Part shown: positions 1-7,744 of the stretch, one piece after another
How positions within the stretch are numbered: position 1 is the stretch's first letter
Layout of the letters: each line of letters starts with the position of its first letter
DNA from: JBFMFB01 sp040752115
Lineage (GTDB): Bacteria; Pseudomonadota; Gammaproteobacteria; Burkholderiales; Sulfuricellaceae
DNA length: 49,736 bases
Assembly: GCA_040752115.1 (NCBI GenBank)
Contig: JBFMFB010000016.1
Location: forward strand, 1-49,736
Reading direction: 5' to 3'
Program-made: the position numbers and the translations under genes
Notes under the pieces: model-generated
Databases searched by the model: none
What the model was told of the DNA's origin: nothing
What the model saw: the letters and a program-made list of their open reading frames with translations, nothing else

Positions 1-327
1 ACACGGCCCTGCGCGCCTTAACGGACAGGCACCGCTGGCTACGGTCGCGGGATTGGTGATGAAGGAGAGGGAAAGACGGATGACCGGCCTACGGCCAGAT
101 GATCGACGGACCCACGCCGCGCGGCGAGCGCTGCGGCGTGCCGTAGGCACACCTTGATGGAAGTGACCGAAGCGCGCAGCGCGAAAACGGCAATGTGCGC
201 AGGCCGATCAGGCGCCGCCTGTTCGGCGGTCTTGCGGGGCGCCAAGCCTGCGCGGCGGGGTGGGCGTCAGCCGACCCCTGGAGGCAAGCGCAGCGCGCAG
301 CTTTTTTCGCCAAACCAAGGACACAGC
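1..327. other. No supported gene (left edge of accessory region)
   Basis: No open frame here has a ribosome-binding site, a recognisable domain or natural composition; the short frames are Arg/Pro-rich translations of GC-rich DNA. Apart from the downstream flank of the radC-like gene I see nothing specific. An island gene could continue beyond the left edge. Confidence 0.5.
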
Positions 328-349
328 AAAAAAGGGGGCAAAGCCCCCT
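328..349 (-). terminator. Rho-independent terminator of radC-like gene
   Basis: Read on the minus strand, a GGGGGC stem (343-348) pairs with GCCCCC (334-339) across a three-base loop and is followed by a run of six T (328-333). It starts four bases after the radC stop codon, a textbook intrinsic terminator for that gene. Confidence 0.9.
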
Positions 350-353
350 CGGG

Positions 354-860
354 CTACAACAGCCCGCGTTCGGCAAACGACAGGATGGCGCTACCGGCGA
401 CGATCAGGTGATCCAGCACCCGAACGTCCACCAGCGCCAGCGCCGACTTCAGCGTCTGCGTCAGCATCTCGTCGGCGCGCGAGGGTTCCGCCGCGCCCGA
501 CGGGTGGTTATGCACCAGCAGCAGCGCAGCGCTGTTCCTGGCCAACGCCTCCTTGACCACTTCGCGCGGATACACCGATGTCTGGCTCACCGTGCCGCGA
601 AACATCTCGACGTATTCGATGACACGGTTCTGCGCATCCAGGTGGATGACGCCGAACACCTCGTGCTCCAGTGTCCCCAGCTTGACCCGCAGGAAGTCGC
701 GCACCACCTGCGGCGAGGTCAGTGCTTCGCAGCTGCGCATCTGCTCGGCGAGCACACGCCGCGCAGCCTGTAGCACCTCGTCGGCATTGGCAGGACGGTA
801 GTCGCCCGCGACATCGCGAACGAGAAGGGAAGAATCGAGAGAATGAGAAAGTTGTGACAT
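354..860 (-). CDS. radC: RadC-like JAB/MPN-domain protein
   Basis: 168 aa. The C-terminal two thirds is a RadC/JAB (MPN-type metalloprotease fold) domain. The metal-binding signature is visible as LLLVHNHPSGAAEPSRAD, with the HxH plus downstream Ser and Asp that coordinate zinc in the fold. The family name comes from an old DNA-repair assignment that is not supported; stand-alone short RadC proteins like this one, without the N-terminal helix-hairpin-helix of chromosomal RadC, are typical of integrative elements and plasmids. The start at 860 is chosen over one 51 bases upstream because AGGAG lies about 7 bases before it. A terminator follows directly, so it is a single-gene unit. It marks this end of the window as mobile or accessory DNA. 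The molecular activity is unknown. Confidence 0.85.
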   Translation of the reverse strand: MSQLSHSLDSSLLVRDVAGDYRPANADEVLQAARRVLAEQMRSCEALTSPQVVRDFLRVKLGTLEHEVFGVIHLDAQNRVIEYVEMFRGTVSQTSVYPREVVKEALARNSAALLLVHNHPSGAAEPSRADEMLTQTLKSALALVDVRVLDHLIVAGSAILSFAERGLL

Positions 861-1191
861 GATCGTGCTCCTGTCCGAATCGGGCGGAATTGCCCGGGAC
901 CGGAGGAACACGGCGCAGCGCAGCAGTCAGGGGTCGCAGACGGCCGCCAGGACGCAAGCGCCTAAGCGCGCAGCCCTTGACGGCGAGAACGACGTGGTAC
1001 GTTGAAGGGAACAGCAAGGCCGCCCCTCCGCACACTCCACTGCCTCAACGGCAAGCGGCGCGCGCAGGCCCAAAGGGCCGGAGGCGTCAGGGATCAAAGC
1101 CGCATGGCCACGACTCGGCACGAGGCGTGGGGCAACGCCAGCGAGCCCGACGGCACCATGTGCCGGGACGCCAGACCGCCTTGGGTGCTGG
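861..1191. other. Intergenic, no supported gene
   Basis: About 330 bases between the radC-like start and the AbiE operator. One frame is open through it and into the antitoxin gene, but the translation is low-complexity and the antitoxin family starts at 1277. A small GGCCC/GGGCC stem lies near 1068-1080. The radC promoter must lie in the left part; I could not pick it with confidence. Confidence 0.5.
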
Positions 1192-1266
1192 TGTCCGAAA
1201 TAAAACTACACTTCTCGGACAAATGGGCTTGTCATCAGTCCGGAAAACATGTACAAATATCGGACA
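1192..1266 (+). promoter_or_regulatory. AbiE operon promoter with two inverted-repeat operators
   Basis: Two inverted repeats of identical size are seen. TGTCCGA (1192-1198) pairs with TCGGACA (1215-1221), and AGTCCGG (1237-1243) pairs with TCGGACA (1260-1266). Each spans 30 bp and they are offset by exactly 45 bp. A sigma70-like promoter, TTGTCA (1229-1234), 17 bp, TACAAA (1252-1257), sits between and inside the second repeat. AbiEi-type antitoxins are known to repress their own operon by cooperative binding to two inverted repeats, so this is the expected operator layout. The link to this antitoxin is inference. Confidence 0.75.
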
Positions 1267-1276
1267 GGATAAAATC

Positions 1277-1999
1277 ATGTCTGATCTCAAGTCCATCATC
1301 ACTGCGCAAATCAATACTGCCGGCCCAGGCCATGTCTGGGTGCCGACCGACTTCGCTCAACTCGGCAACCGCGACGCCATCGACAAAACCCTGCAACGCA
1401 TGGTTCAGGCCGGTGATCTGCGCCGCATCGACCGGGGCCTCTATGACAAGCCGACGCTCAACCGGCTGACGAAGCGACCCACTACTCCGGACTATCGTGC
1501 CGTGGTCGAGGCCATCGCCCGCCGCGATCAGTTGCGTTTGTTGGTGGATGGCATGACCGCCGCCAACGATCTCGGCCTGACCGATGCCGTGCCGGCCCGT
1601 GTCACCATCCATACCGATGCCCGCCGCCGCGCTATCCAGCTCGACAAGCTGACCATCGACTTCAAGCAAACCGCACCCAGCCGTCTCTACTGGGCAGGGC
1701 GTCCCGCCATGCGCGTCGTGCAGGCGCTGCATTGGCTGAAAGACACCTTAGTTTCTGATCGCGACCGTATCCTGCGCCGATTGGCTCAAGTGTTGGCAGA
1801 CCCAACCCACGGTGCCGCGATCCGACAGGACCTGATTGATGGCTTTGGCGCGATGCCCGCGTGGATGCAAAGCCTGGTTCGTGAACTGCCCGGCTGCGAT
1901 CCGCAGCTTGCAGCGGCCAAGATACCGCAGCTGCATAACGGCACGAAGCAGCCAGCGACCCGCCGCCGCTCGGCCAAACACCTGGAGGTCACCGGTTGA
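1277..1999 (+). CDS. AbiEi-like antitoxin / transcriptional repressor (DUF6088 type)
   Basis: 240 aa. Residues about 1-60 look like the winged helix-turn-helix of AbiEi antitoxins (pattern GHVWVPTDFAQLGNRDAIDKTL, then a basic 'LRRIDRGLYDKP' wing). The remainder matches the DUF6088 or AbiEi C-terminal type with 'LVDGMTAANDLGLTDAVPARVTI'. The family neutralises the AbiEii nucleotidyltransferase without forming a stable complex (type IV system) and represses its own promoter. The start at ATG 1277 follows two upstream operators. The stop overlaps the TTG start of the toxin gene (TTGA), which argues for translational coupling. The C-terminal tail is Arg/Lys-rich. The product family is quite sure; the specific biological role (phage defence or element maintenance) is inferred. 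Confidence 0.85.
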   Translation: MSDLKSIITAQINTAGPGHVWVPTDFAQLGNRDAIDKTLQRMVQAGDLRRIDRGLYDKPTLNRLTKRPTTPDYRAVVEAIARRDQLRLLVDGMTAANDLGLTDAVPARVTIHTDARRRAIQLDKLTIDFKQTAPSRLYWAGRPAMRVVQALHWLKDTLVSDRDRILRRLAQVLADPTHGAAIRQDLIDGFGAMPAWMQSLVRELPGCDPQLAAAKIPQLHNGTKQPATRRRSAKHLEVTG

Positions 2000-3075
2000 A
2001 CCCGTCGTTCCACGATGTCATTGCCGCCAGTGACGCTGAGCGGCGCGACCTGTTCCTCGGAACTGCCGCCCGACTGGGCACCGCAGTCCAGAATGTCGAA
2101 AAAGACTTCTGGGTCTGCTGGACGCTCGATGCGCTGTTCAACGGCCTTGCGGTTGGCGGCCCCCGTCTGCTGTTCAAGGGTGGCACCTCGCTTTCCAAGG
2201 CCTTCAGTCTGATCTCCCGGTTCTCCGAAGACATCGACATCACGGTCTTCCGTGACGATCTGGGACAGGCGGCCGATGTGGCGGAGCTGACTGCCCTGAG
2301 CGGCAAGCAGCGCCGCGCGCGTCTCGACGCCATTCGCATCGCTTGTCAGGCCTACATCGCGGGACCGCTGACGGCGCAGTTCACGCAGCTCGCTGCATCC
2401 GTCATTCCAGAAGCCCGCTTCCGGCTGGAGCCTGACCCAGAGGATAAGGATGGTCAGACACTGCTGTTCTGGTATCCCGCCGTCACCGCCACCGGCGGCG
2501 ACTACGTGCGCTCCGCAGTCAAGATCGAGTCTGGTGCGAAATCGGCGCTGGACCCGCACGTTGTGGCCATGGTCACGCCCTATGTAGCTCAGGATTTGCC
2601 CGATCTGGACCTGACCGTCACCAACGTCACCACCGTTAAGCCCGAGCGCACCTTCTGGGACAAGGTCATTATCCTGCACGGCCTGCGTCAGTGGCATGAC
2701 CGCCGTGGCGAACTGCGGCACGGTGGACAGCGCATCTCGCGCCATTACTATGACGTGCATCAACTGATGCAGGCCGCATCAGCACACGAATGGCAGGCCG
2801 ATCGTGCGCTCGCGATCGACTGCGCACAGCATGCGCGGCTGTTCTTCGGCAGCGCGGACCTGGGGCTCGATACCGCAATACCCGGCACATTCACACTGAC
2901 ACCCAGCGCGGCGATGCGGGATGCACTCGCCAGGGACTATGCGGCCATGTCCGGGATGATCTTCGGCGAGATCCCGGCACTCGATGCCGTGCTCGCCAGC
3001 GCGGAGAGGTTCGAGCAGATCGTCAACGGCGCCACAATAGCCGCGTCGCTCTCGCACGAGGAGCGGCGTGAATGA
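1996..3075 (+). CDS. AbiEii/AbiGii-family nucleotidyltransferase toxin
   Basis: 359 aa. It carries the nucleotidyltransferase signature of AbiEii toxins: LLFKGGTSLSKAF around residues 58-70, then SEDIDITVF around 77-85, whose two Asp are the metal ligands. A later conserved basic block, KPERTFWDKVIILHGLRQW, is also typical. Characterised relatives are GTP-binding or tRNA-modifying nucleotidyltransferases that arrest growth. The start is TTG at 1996, overlapping the antitoxin stop, with GGAGG 7 bases upstream; no ATG in this frame lies before the motif region. The gene ends in an ATGA overlap with the next gene, so at least three genes are translated as one coupled unit. At 359 aa it is somewhat longer than many AbiEii proteins. 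The family is firmly assigned; substrate unknown. Confidence 0.9.
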   Translation: MNPSFHDVIAASDAERRDLFLGTAARLGTAVQNVEKDFWVCWTLDALFNGLAVGGPRLLFKGGTSLSKAFSLISRFSEDIDITVFRDDLGQAADVAELTALSGKQRRARLDAIRIACQAYIAGPLTAQFTQLAASVIPEARFRLEPDPEDKDGQTLLFWYPAVTATGGDYVRSAVKIESGAKSALDPHVVAMVTPYVAQDLPDLDLTVTNVTTVKPERTFWDKVIILHGLRQWHDRRGELRHGGQRISRHYYDVHQLMQAASAHEWQADRALAIDCAQHARLFFGSADLGLDTAIPGTFTLTPSAAMRDALARDYAAMSGMIFGEIPALDAVLASAERFEQIVNGATIAASLSHEERRE

Positions 3076-3986
3076 CCGGCTACTTCAGCGACCGAGAGAA
3101 TGGCCCTCGCGCCCGTACCGAGCAAGTGATCTCGCCCACTGTCTGGGCGGGCCTGGTTGGAACAGTGCAGGCGCTGATCAACAGCGGCGCCTTCGGCCTG
3201 CGGTTTCCCGAGCGCTGCGCAGACGGGCAAGCTATTTGTGGATGCGATTCGGATGCCTTCGCAGCCTCCGTGATTGCGGAGATGCCCGGCTTGGTTTGGC
3301 CGCTTGAAACCACCTGCGTGAAGGAAGAAGGGTTTTTGTCGCAGCGTCAGCCGTTCGCGCCGGATACGCCGCTGATCCTGGACTTCATTGAGTTCATCCA
3401 CACTGCGGTGGCAAAGCCAATTCCCGGGAAGTATCACGATTTTTTCAGTCACCACCACCTGACGTTCGATCAGGAGGCCGGGCAAGAAGATTTCCGCGCG
3501 ACCGTTAACCGCATCTTTGCGCGTAACGGCGTGGCGTTCGAGATGCTGTCGGCGGGTCGCATCGTGCGAGTTATTCCACCAGTGCTGGGCGAGGACTTGA
3601 ACCGAACGCTGTTTCGAACCGGTGATCGCACTCTCGACAACATGCTGGAAGAATGCCGAACGAAATTCTCGGACCGCAATCCGCTGGTGCGCCGCGAAGC
3701 GCTGGAGCGCTTGTGGGATGCATGGGAGCGGCTCAAGTCTTTTGCTGACCCCGGAGACAAGAAGAGGTCGATCAAGATCATTCTCGACGCCGTCACCTCG
3801 GAGCCGTCGCTACGGGCGAGACTGGAGGCGGAAGCGACAGAGTTGAACTCCATTGGAAACAGCCACCTTTTTCGGCACTCAGAGCTCAGCCAAGTGCCGG
3901 TGATCGACGTGGATCAGGTCGACTACCTGTTCCACCGACTGTTCGCGATGATTCAGTTGATACTGAGAAAAAAAGGGATGGCATGA
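3072..3986 (+). CDS. Uncharacterised protein coupled to the AbiE operon
   Basis: 304 aa, not confidently recognised. It starts on an ATGA overlap with the toxin gene, so it belongs to the same operon. No signal peptide or membrane helix is visible. The N-terminal ~100 residues are a mixed alpha/beta region with several Cys; the middle (about 195-235) is strongly alpha-helical and charged (NPLVRREALERLWDAWERLKS). The C-terminus has an 'IGNSHLFRHSEL' element followed by an amphipathic helix with paired aromatics (YLFHRLFAMIQL). This pattern recalls C-terminal regions of some abortive-infection or AbiJ-like proteins and helical HEPN-type folds, but that is a weak resemblance from memory. It could be a sensor, a modulator of the toxin, or an independent effector. 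Confidence 0.7.
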   Translation: MTGYFSDRENGPRARTEQVISPTVWAGLVGTVQALINSGAFGLRFPERCADGQAICGCDSDAFAASVIAEMPGLVWPLETTCVKEEGFLSQRQPFAPDTPLILDFIEFIHTAVAKPIPGKYHDFFSHHHLTFDQEAGQEDFRATVNRIFARNGVAFEMLSAGRIVRVIPPVLGEDLNRTLFRTGDRTLDNMLEECRTKFSDRNPLVRREALERLWDAWERLKSFADPGDKKRSIKIILDAVTSEPSLRARLEAEATELNSIGNSHLFRHSELSQVPVIDVDQVDYLFHRLFAMIQLILRKKGMA

Positions 3987-4092
3987 ATATTCATGTATAT
4001 CACTGCGGCGGGAATCAACCAAGAACAAGTGCAGCCTGCGACGCTCTTTTTATGGAGCGCTTCCTTCAGAAAATCCACACAGGGACTTAAGC

Positions 4093-5316
4093 ATGGCAGA
4101 TCCATCTACCGATCAGTACTCTGCTGGCGAGCAGGGCCTAGGGTACATCTACCAGCCGCGCTTCGCTTTGCTTAGGCTCTTGCAACTTCCGGAGAGCACA
4201 TCGGTCCTGATTGAGAAGGACGACGACCTTGACTTCCTCGACAAAGACGGCGTCAAGACGCTCGCTTCCCTCAAGCACAAGGCGGTCGGAGATCGCTTGG
4301 CCGACCTGTCCATCGACTTTTGGAAGTCCGTCCGAATTTGGTTGGCACGCTACAGCCGCGACGGGGGTAGCCAGGCCGATCTCCGCTTCTTTCTGTTCAC
4401 GACGGGAACCGTGTCGGAAAAATCGTTCCTCCGGCACTTCCTTCCGGATCAACTCCCCGAAGACGGTGGATCGACTTCGCTGTCGCAACTTGCCAACGCC
4501 GTGCTCACAAAAACTAAATCGGATTTGATCGGCACGATTGCCAAGGAGTTACACGAACTCAGCGATGAGGAAAAAGATGATTTCTTTTCACGCATCGTCA
4601 TATTCGACGGCGGACCCAGAATCGTCGATGTGCCTTTGATCATTAAGGATCAGCACATGCGCAGTATCCGACGAGAATTCAGAGATGCCGTTTTCGAGCG
4701 CCTGGAAGGTTGGTGGCATGACGCAGTCGTCAATCTGATGTCCGGCAAGCGCACTGAGGCGATCTACGGCTATGAGGTCTCTGACAAGCTCTCCGCTTTT
4801 GCTGATGAGTACAAATCCGACAACCTGCCCATCACATTTCGTGGAAAGGCGCCCGCAGGTGAGATTGATGCAGAGAACGATCCACGGCTCTTTGTTGTGC
4901 AGCTACGAGAGATTGGTATTGCCTCCAACAGAATCCGTAACGCTATCCTGGACTACTACAGAGCCTTCGAACAAAGGTCAGTCTGGGCGCGCGAGAACCT
5001 TCTGGTCTCGGGCGAAATGGAAGAGTACGAAGATCGCCTCGTCGATGAATGGGGCCGCTACAAGGACGCGGTCTTTGAAGACCTCGATGAGGAAAGCGCC
5101 GAGGAGGTTCTTCTGGAAGCCGGGAAAGCTCTGTACAAATGGGCCGACTTGGAAAGCGGAAACATCGCGACGCTTCGCATTCGGGAACGCGTGACCGAAC
5201 CGTACGTCCTGCGCGGTGGCTTCCACATTCTCGCGAACTCCCGACCCCTGCCAAGGGTGTACTGGCATCCCCGTTTCCTAAACCGCATCGGTGAGTTGTT
5301 GGGGGCGAGCAAATGA
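4093..5316 (+). CDS. ABC-3C system effector: PD-(D/E)xK-like nuclease domain plus ABC-3C C-terminal domain
   Basis: 407 aa. Residues about 10-110 resemble the restriction-endonuclease-like N-terminus of Cap4/DUF4297-type proteins. 'GYIYQPRFALLRLL' resembles their opening helix. IEKDDDLDF (40-48) and SLKHK (59-63) align with the acidic and xK catalytic strands, although the usual QxK appears as SLKHK. The rest is a helical domain of the kind shared by ABC-three-component effectors. It starts at ATG 4093 with AGGGA 7 bases upstream, 106 bases after the AbiE operon, so it probably has its own promoter. The stop overlaps the next start (ATGA). ABC-3C operons are predicted nucleic-acid-targeting conflict systems; the nuclease assignment is inferred from motif spacing only. 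Confidence 0.75.
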   Translation: MADPSTDQYSAGEQGLGYIYQPRFALLRLLQLPESTSVLIEKDDDLDFLDKDGVKTLASLKHKAVGDRLADLSIDFWKSVRIWLARYSRDGGSQADLRFFLFTTGTVSEKSFLRHFLPDQLPEDGGSTSLSQLANAVLTKTKSDLIGTIAKELHELSDEEKDDFFSRIVIFDGGPRIVDVPLIIKDQHMRSIRREFRDAVFERLEGWWHDAVVNLMSGKRTEAIYGYEVSDKLSAFADEYKSDNLPITFRGKAPAGEIDAENDPRLFVVQLREIGIASNRIRNAILDYYRAFEQRSVWARENLLVSGEMEEYEDRLVDEWGRYKDAVFEDLDEESAEEVLLEAGKALYKWADLESGNIATLRIRERVTEPYVLRGGFHILANSRPLPRVYWHPRFLNRIGELLGASK

Positions 5317-5801
5317 AACGATGGGACGAGCGACCATTTGAAGTACGCAATCTCTTCAACCCCGCCTTCTGCGGCCTGATCTTGTTCAGAGCCATGCAAG
5401 GATACGAGGAAGAGAACCCCGACGGCATACCGTTCTCCCTCGCATTACTGGTGTTGCCCTTGTGCCTGCAAAAGGACTCCCGCCAAGTGATCGCGGACAG
5501 TCCTCGCAGTTATCTCTTGAAGACGGTCGAAAAGAATCCACAGTTGCTGGTCGGCTTCGCCGACCGCGTAACAGATTTGATGCCATTTGCACTTGAAGCA
5601 TTCGGCCTGTTGATGGAGAGGGGATGTTTTGTCGTGTCGCAGGATGGCCGGTTGAAGACCGTACCAGACCGAGTTCGCAAGTCCGTGACCGGCACAAGCG
5701 AATCCGTCTCCTGCCAACGCGTCGCACGCATCATCGGAAAAGAATTCGCCCGCATTGCGGACCGCGTAACGGTGTACACGACTTTTGGAATACGCCCATG
5801 A
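5313..5801 (+). CDS. ABC-3C system middle component
   Basis: 162 aa. It has the compact pattern of three-component ABC system middle components: RPFEVRNLFNPAFCGLILFRA at the N-terminus, then a hydrophobic 'LALLVLPLCLQKDSRQVI' block (residues about 43-61), and a helical stretch ending in a small winged-helix-like segment near the C-terminus. No enzymatic motif is visible. Both ends overlap neighbours by ATGA, which fixes the start and indicates tightly coupled synthesis of all three subunits. In this family the middle component is thought to bridge the ATPase and the effector; that role is predicted, not demonstrated. Confidence 0.85.
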   Translation: MKRWDERPFEVRNLFNPAFCGLILFRAMQGYEEENPDGIPFSLALLVLPLCLQKDSRQVIADSPRSYLLKTVEKNPQLLVGFADRVTDLMPFALEAFGLLMERGCFVVSQDGRLKTVPDRVRKSVTGTSESVSCQRVARIIGKEFARIADRVTVYTTFGIRP

Positions 5802-7744
5802 AAATCAAATCGATTCATATCTACAGCCACGATGGTCAGCGCAGGGACCTCCAATTCAATGTGGACGGCATCAACGTGATTACTGGTCGATCATCGACCG
5901 GCAAGTCAGCGCTCTCTGAAATCATCGAATACTGCATGGGGCGATCGACGTTCAACGTGCCCGAAGGCGTTATCCGCGACAAGGTGGCATGGTTCGCCGT
6001 GATCTATCAGTTTCCCCACGAGCAGGTGCTGATCGCCAAGCCAACACCGCCCGCAGGTGGGACGAGCTGTAGTACGGTCATGCAGCGACGGGGAGCCCAG
6101 CTGGCCGCTCCTACCTTCGAAGAACTTGTGGTCAATACAGACGATGACGCAATCGTTGCTCTATTGTCGCGATTGCTGGGTATCCCCGAGAACCGGACCG
6201 AAGTCGCCATCGAGCACAGTCGTGACAGCTACGACGCCAACGTCAAGCACACCTACTACTATCTCTTCCAGAAGCAAGGAATCGTAGCCAACAAGGATCA
6301 ACTCTTCTATCGCCAGAACGAAGCATTCCAGCCGCAAGCTATCCGAGACACGCTACCGATACTGCTTGGGGTCTCCTCTCACGAGCGATACGAACTAGAA
6401 GCCAAGCTCCGTGCCGCCCAGCGTGAAATGAAAATCAACGCGAAGCTTCTTGATCAGGCCCGAGATGCCATCGATACGTCCCAACAAAAAGGGATCAGTC
6501 TGTTCTCGGAGGCCAAGGCAGTCGGCATCATGGATTCGGCGAACCAGCAGGCGGGCGCGGATGGCGTACTTGATGCCCTGCGTACAACACTCCGATGGAA
6601 GCCGGAATCAGCCCCAGAAGATGATGGCCACAGAATCTCCCGACTTGAAGACGACCTAAGCCAGCTGCGCAAGGATCGGCGGGAAATTCAATCGAAGATA
6701 GACGCCGCGCGCCAGTTCTCGAAGAAGGCTGGTGGCTTTGAGAGTGAGGCCGCAGAACAGAAGGATCGGCTGGCTTCGATCAAGGCACTTCCCAAGAACC
6801 CGCAGACGGGTGAATGGCAATGGCCGTTCTGTGAGGAGAACCTAGCCTTGGAATCACCCGTCGCCAAGATGTTGCTCAATGAACTGGCGACGCTGGATGC
6901 GGAAATGAGCATCGTTGCCGGTCAGCGGCCAATGCTGGAGGCGTACCTGACCGAGCAGGAGGGTAAGGTCCAGGAGATAGTTGATGCGATCAAGAACAAG
7001 GAAGTTGAACTTTCTGCGGCCATCACGGCGAACGAAGTTCTCGCGCAAATGGGCACGCGCAACACTGCGGCGGCGCGTGTTGTTGGCCGCGTTAGCTTGT
7101 TCCTCGAGAATCTGGTGCCCAACGAGGAGCTGGCTGCGCGTGAGGCTGAACATCGCCGCCTAAAGTTCAAAGTCGACGAGATGGAAAAGAAAATCGGTGC
7201 CGATGACAGCAACGAGCGATTGACGTCGATTCTGAACAACATCTCATCGCAGGTTTCACAGTACATCCGCACCTTTGAAGCCGAGTTCAGCGCATTTCCT
7301 GCTCGATTCGACCTCAACCATCTCACCATCATCTTCGACCGCCCGGATCGGCCAGTGCCGATGAGTCGAACCGGCGGTGGTGAAAATCATCTGGCCTATC
7401 ACCTTTCAGCTTTGTTGGCGCTACATCTCTTCGCTGCGAAGAATAGCCGCCCGATTCCTCAGTTTCTTTTGATCGATCAGCCAACGCAGGTCTACTTCCC
7501 CTCGGAAAAGGTCTATCAGGAAGCAGATGGATCAGTGCAGAAAACGGAAGCAGATGCGGATCTTGCTGCGGTTCGCCGAATGTTCGAGTTGTTGTTGAAG
7601 TTCACGCGGGAGGATGTGCCTGGCTTCCAGCTCATCGTGACGGAGCACGCGAACCTTCGGGACCAATGGTTTCAGGATGCACTCGTTGAGCAACCCTGGA
7701 CCAAACCGCCAGCACTTGTTCCGGAAAGCTGGCCAGACGAATAG
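5798..7744 (+). CDS. ABC-3C system ATPase (DUF3732, SMC/Rad50-like)
   Basis: 648 aa. Walker A is GRSSTGKSA (30-38) near the N-terminus. Long charged coiled-coil arms occupy roughly 200-480. The ABC signature region is RTGGGENHLAYHL (about 523-535) and Walker B is FLLIDQP (about 556-562), so the head is split by the arms as in Rad50 and SMC proteins. The arms turn around 'GEWQWPFCEEN', where a Rad50-type zinc hook would have CPxC; only one Cys is present here. The opening MKIKSIHIYSHDGQRRDLQF is characteristic of DUF3732 proteins. The start at ATG 5798 overlaps the middle-component stop (ATGA). It is presumed to bind DNA or nucleoprotein and license the effector. It is the last gene of the accessory region. 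Confidence 0.9.
   Translation: MKIKSIHIYSHDGQRRDLQFNVDGINVITGRSSTGKSALSEIIEYCMGRSTFNVPEGVIRDKVAWFAVIYQFPHEQVLIAKPTPPAGGTSCSTVMQRRGAQLAAPTFEELVVNTDDDAIVALLSRLLGIPENRTEVAIEHSRDSYDANVKHTYYYLFQKQGIVANKDQLFYRQNEAFQPQAIRDTLPILLGVSSHERYELEAKLRAAQREMKINAKLLDQARDAIDTSQQKGISLFSEAKAVGIMDSANQQAGADGVLDALRTTLRWKPESAPEDDGHRISRLEDDLSQLRKDRREIQSKIDAARQFSKKAGGFESEAAEQKDRLASIKALPKNPQTGEWQWPFCEENLALESPVAKMLLNELATLDAEMSIVAGQRPMLEAYLTEQEGKVQEIVDAIKNKEVELSAAITANEVLAQMGTRNTAAARVVGRVSLFLENLVPNEELAAREAEHRRLKFKVDEMEKKIGADDSNERLTSILNNISSQVSQYIRTFEAEFSAFPARFDLNHLTIIFDRPDRPVPMSRTGGGENHLAYHLSALLALHLFAAKNSRPIPQFLLIDQPTQVYFPSEKVYQEADGSVQKTEADADLAAVRRMFELLLKFTREDVPGFQLIVTEHANLRDQWFQDALVEQPWTKPPALVPESWPDE

Noticed and set aside
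890..1276. N-terminal extension of the AbiEi-like protein
   Set aside because: The extension crosses the operators and promoter, and the family starts at MSDLKSII (1277).
3993..4175. 60-codon frame between the third AbiE-operon gene and the ABC-3C effector
   Set aside because: It overlaps the effector start in another frame and has no ribosome-binding site or recognisable sequence.
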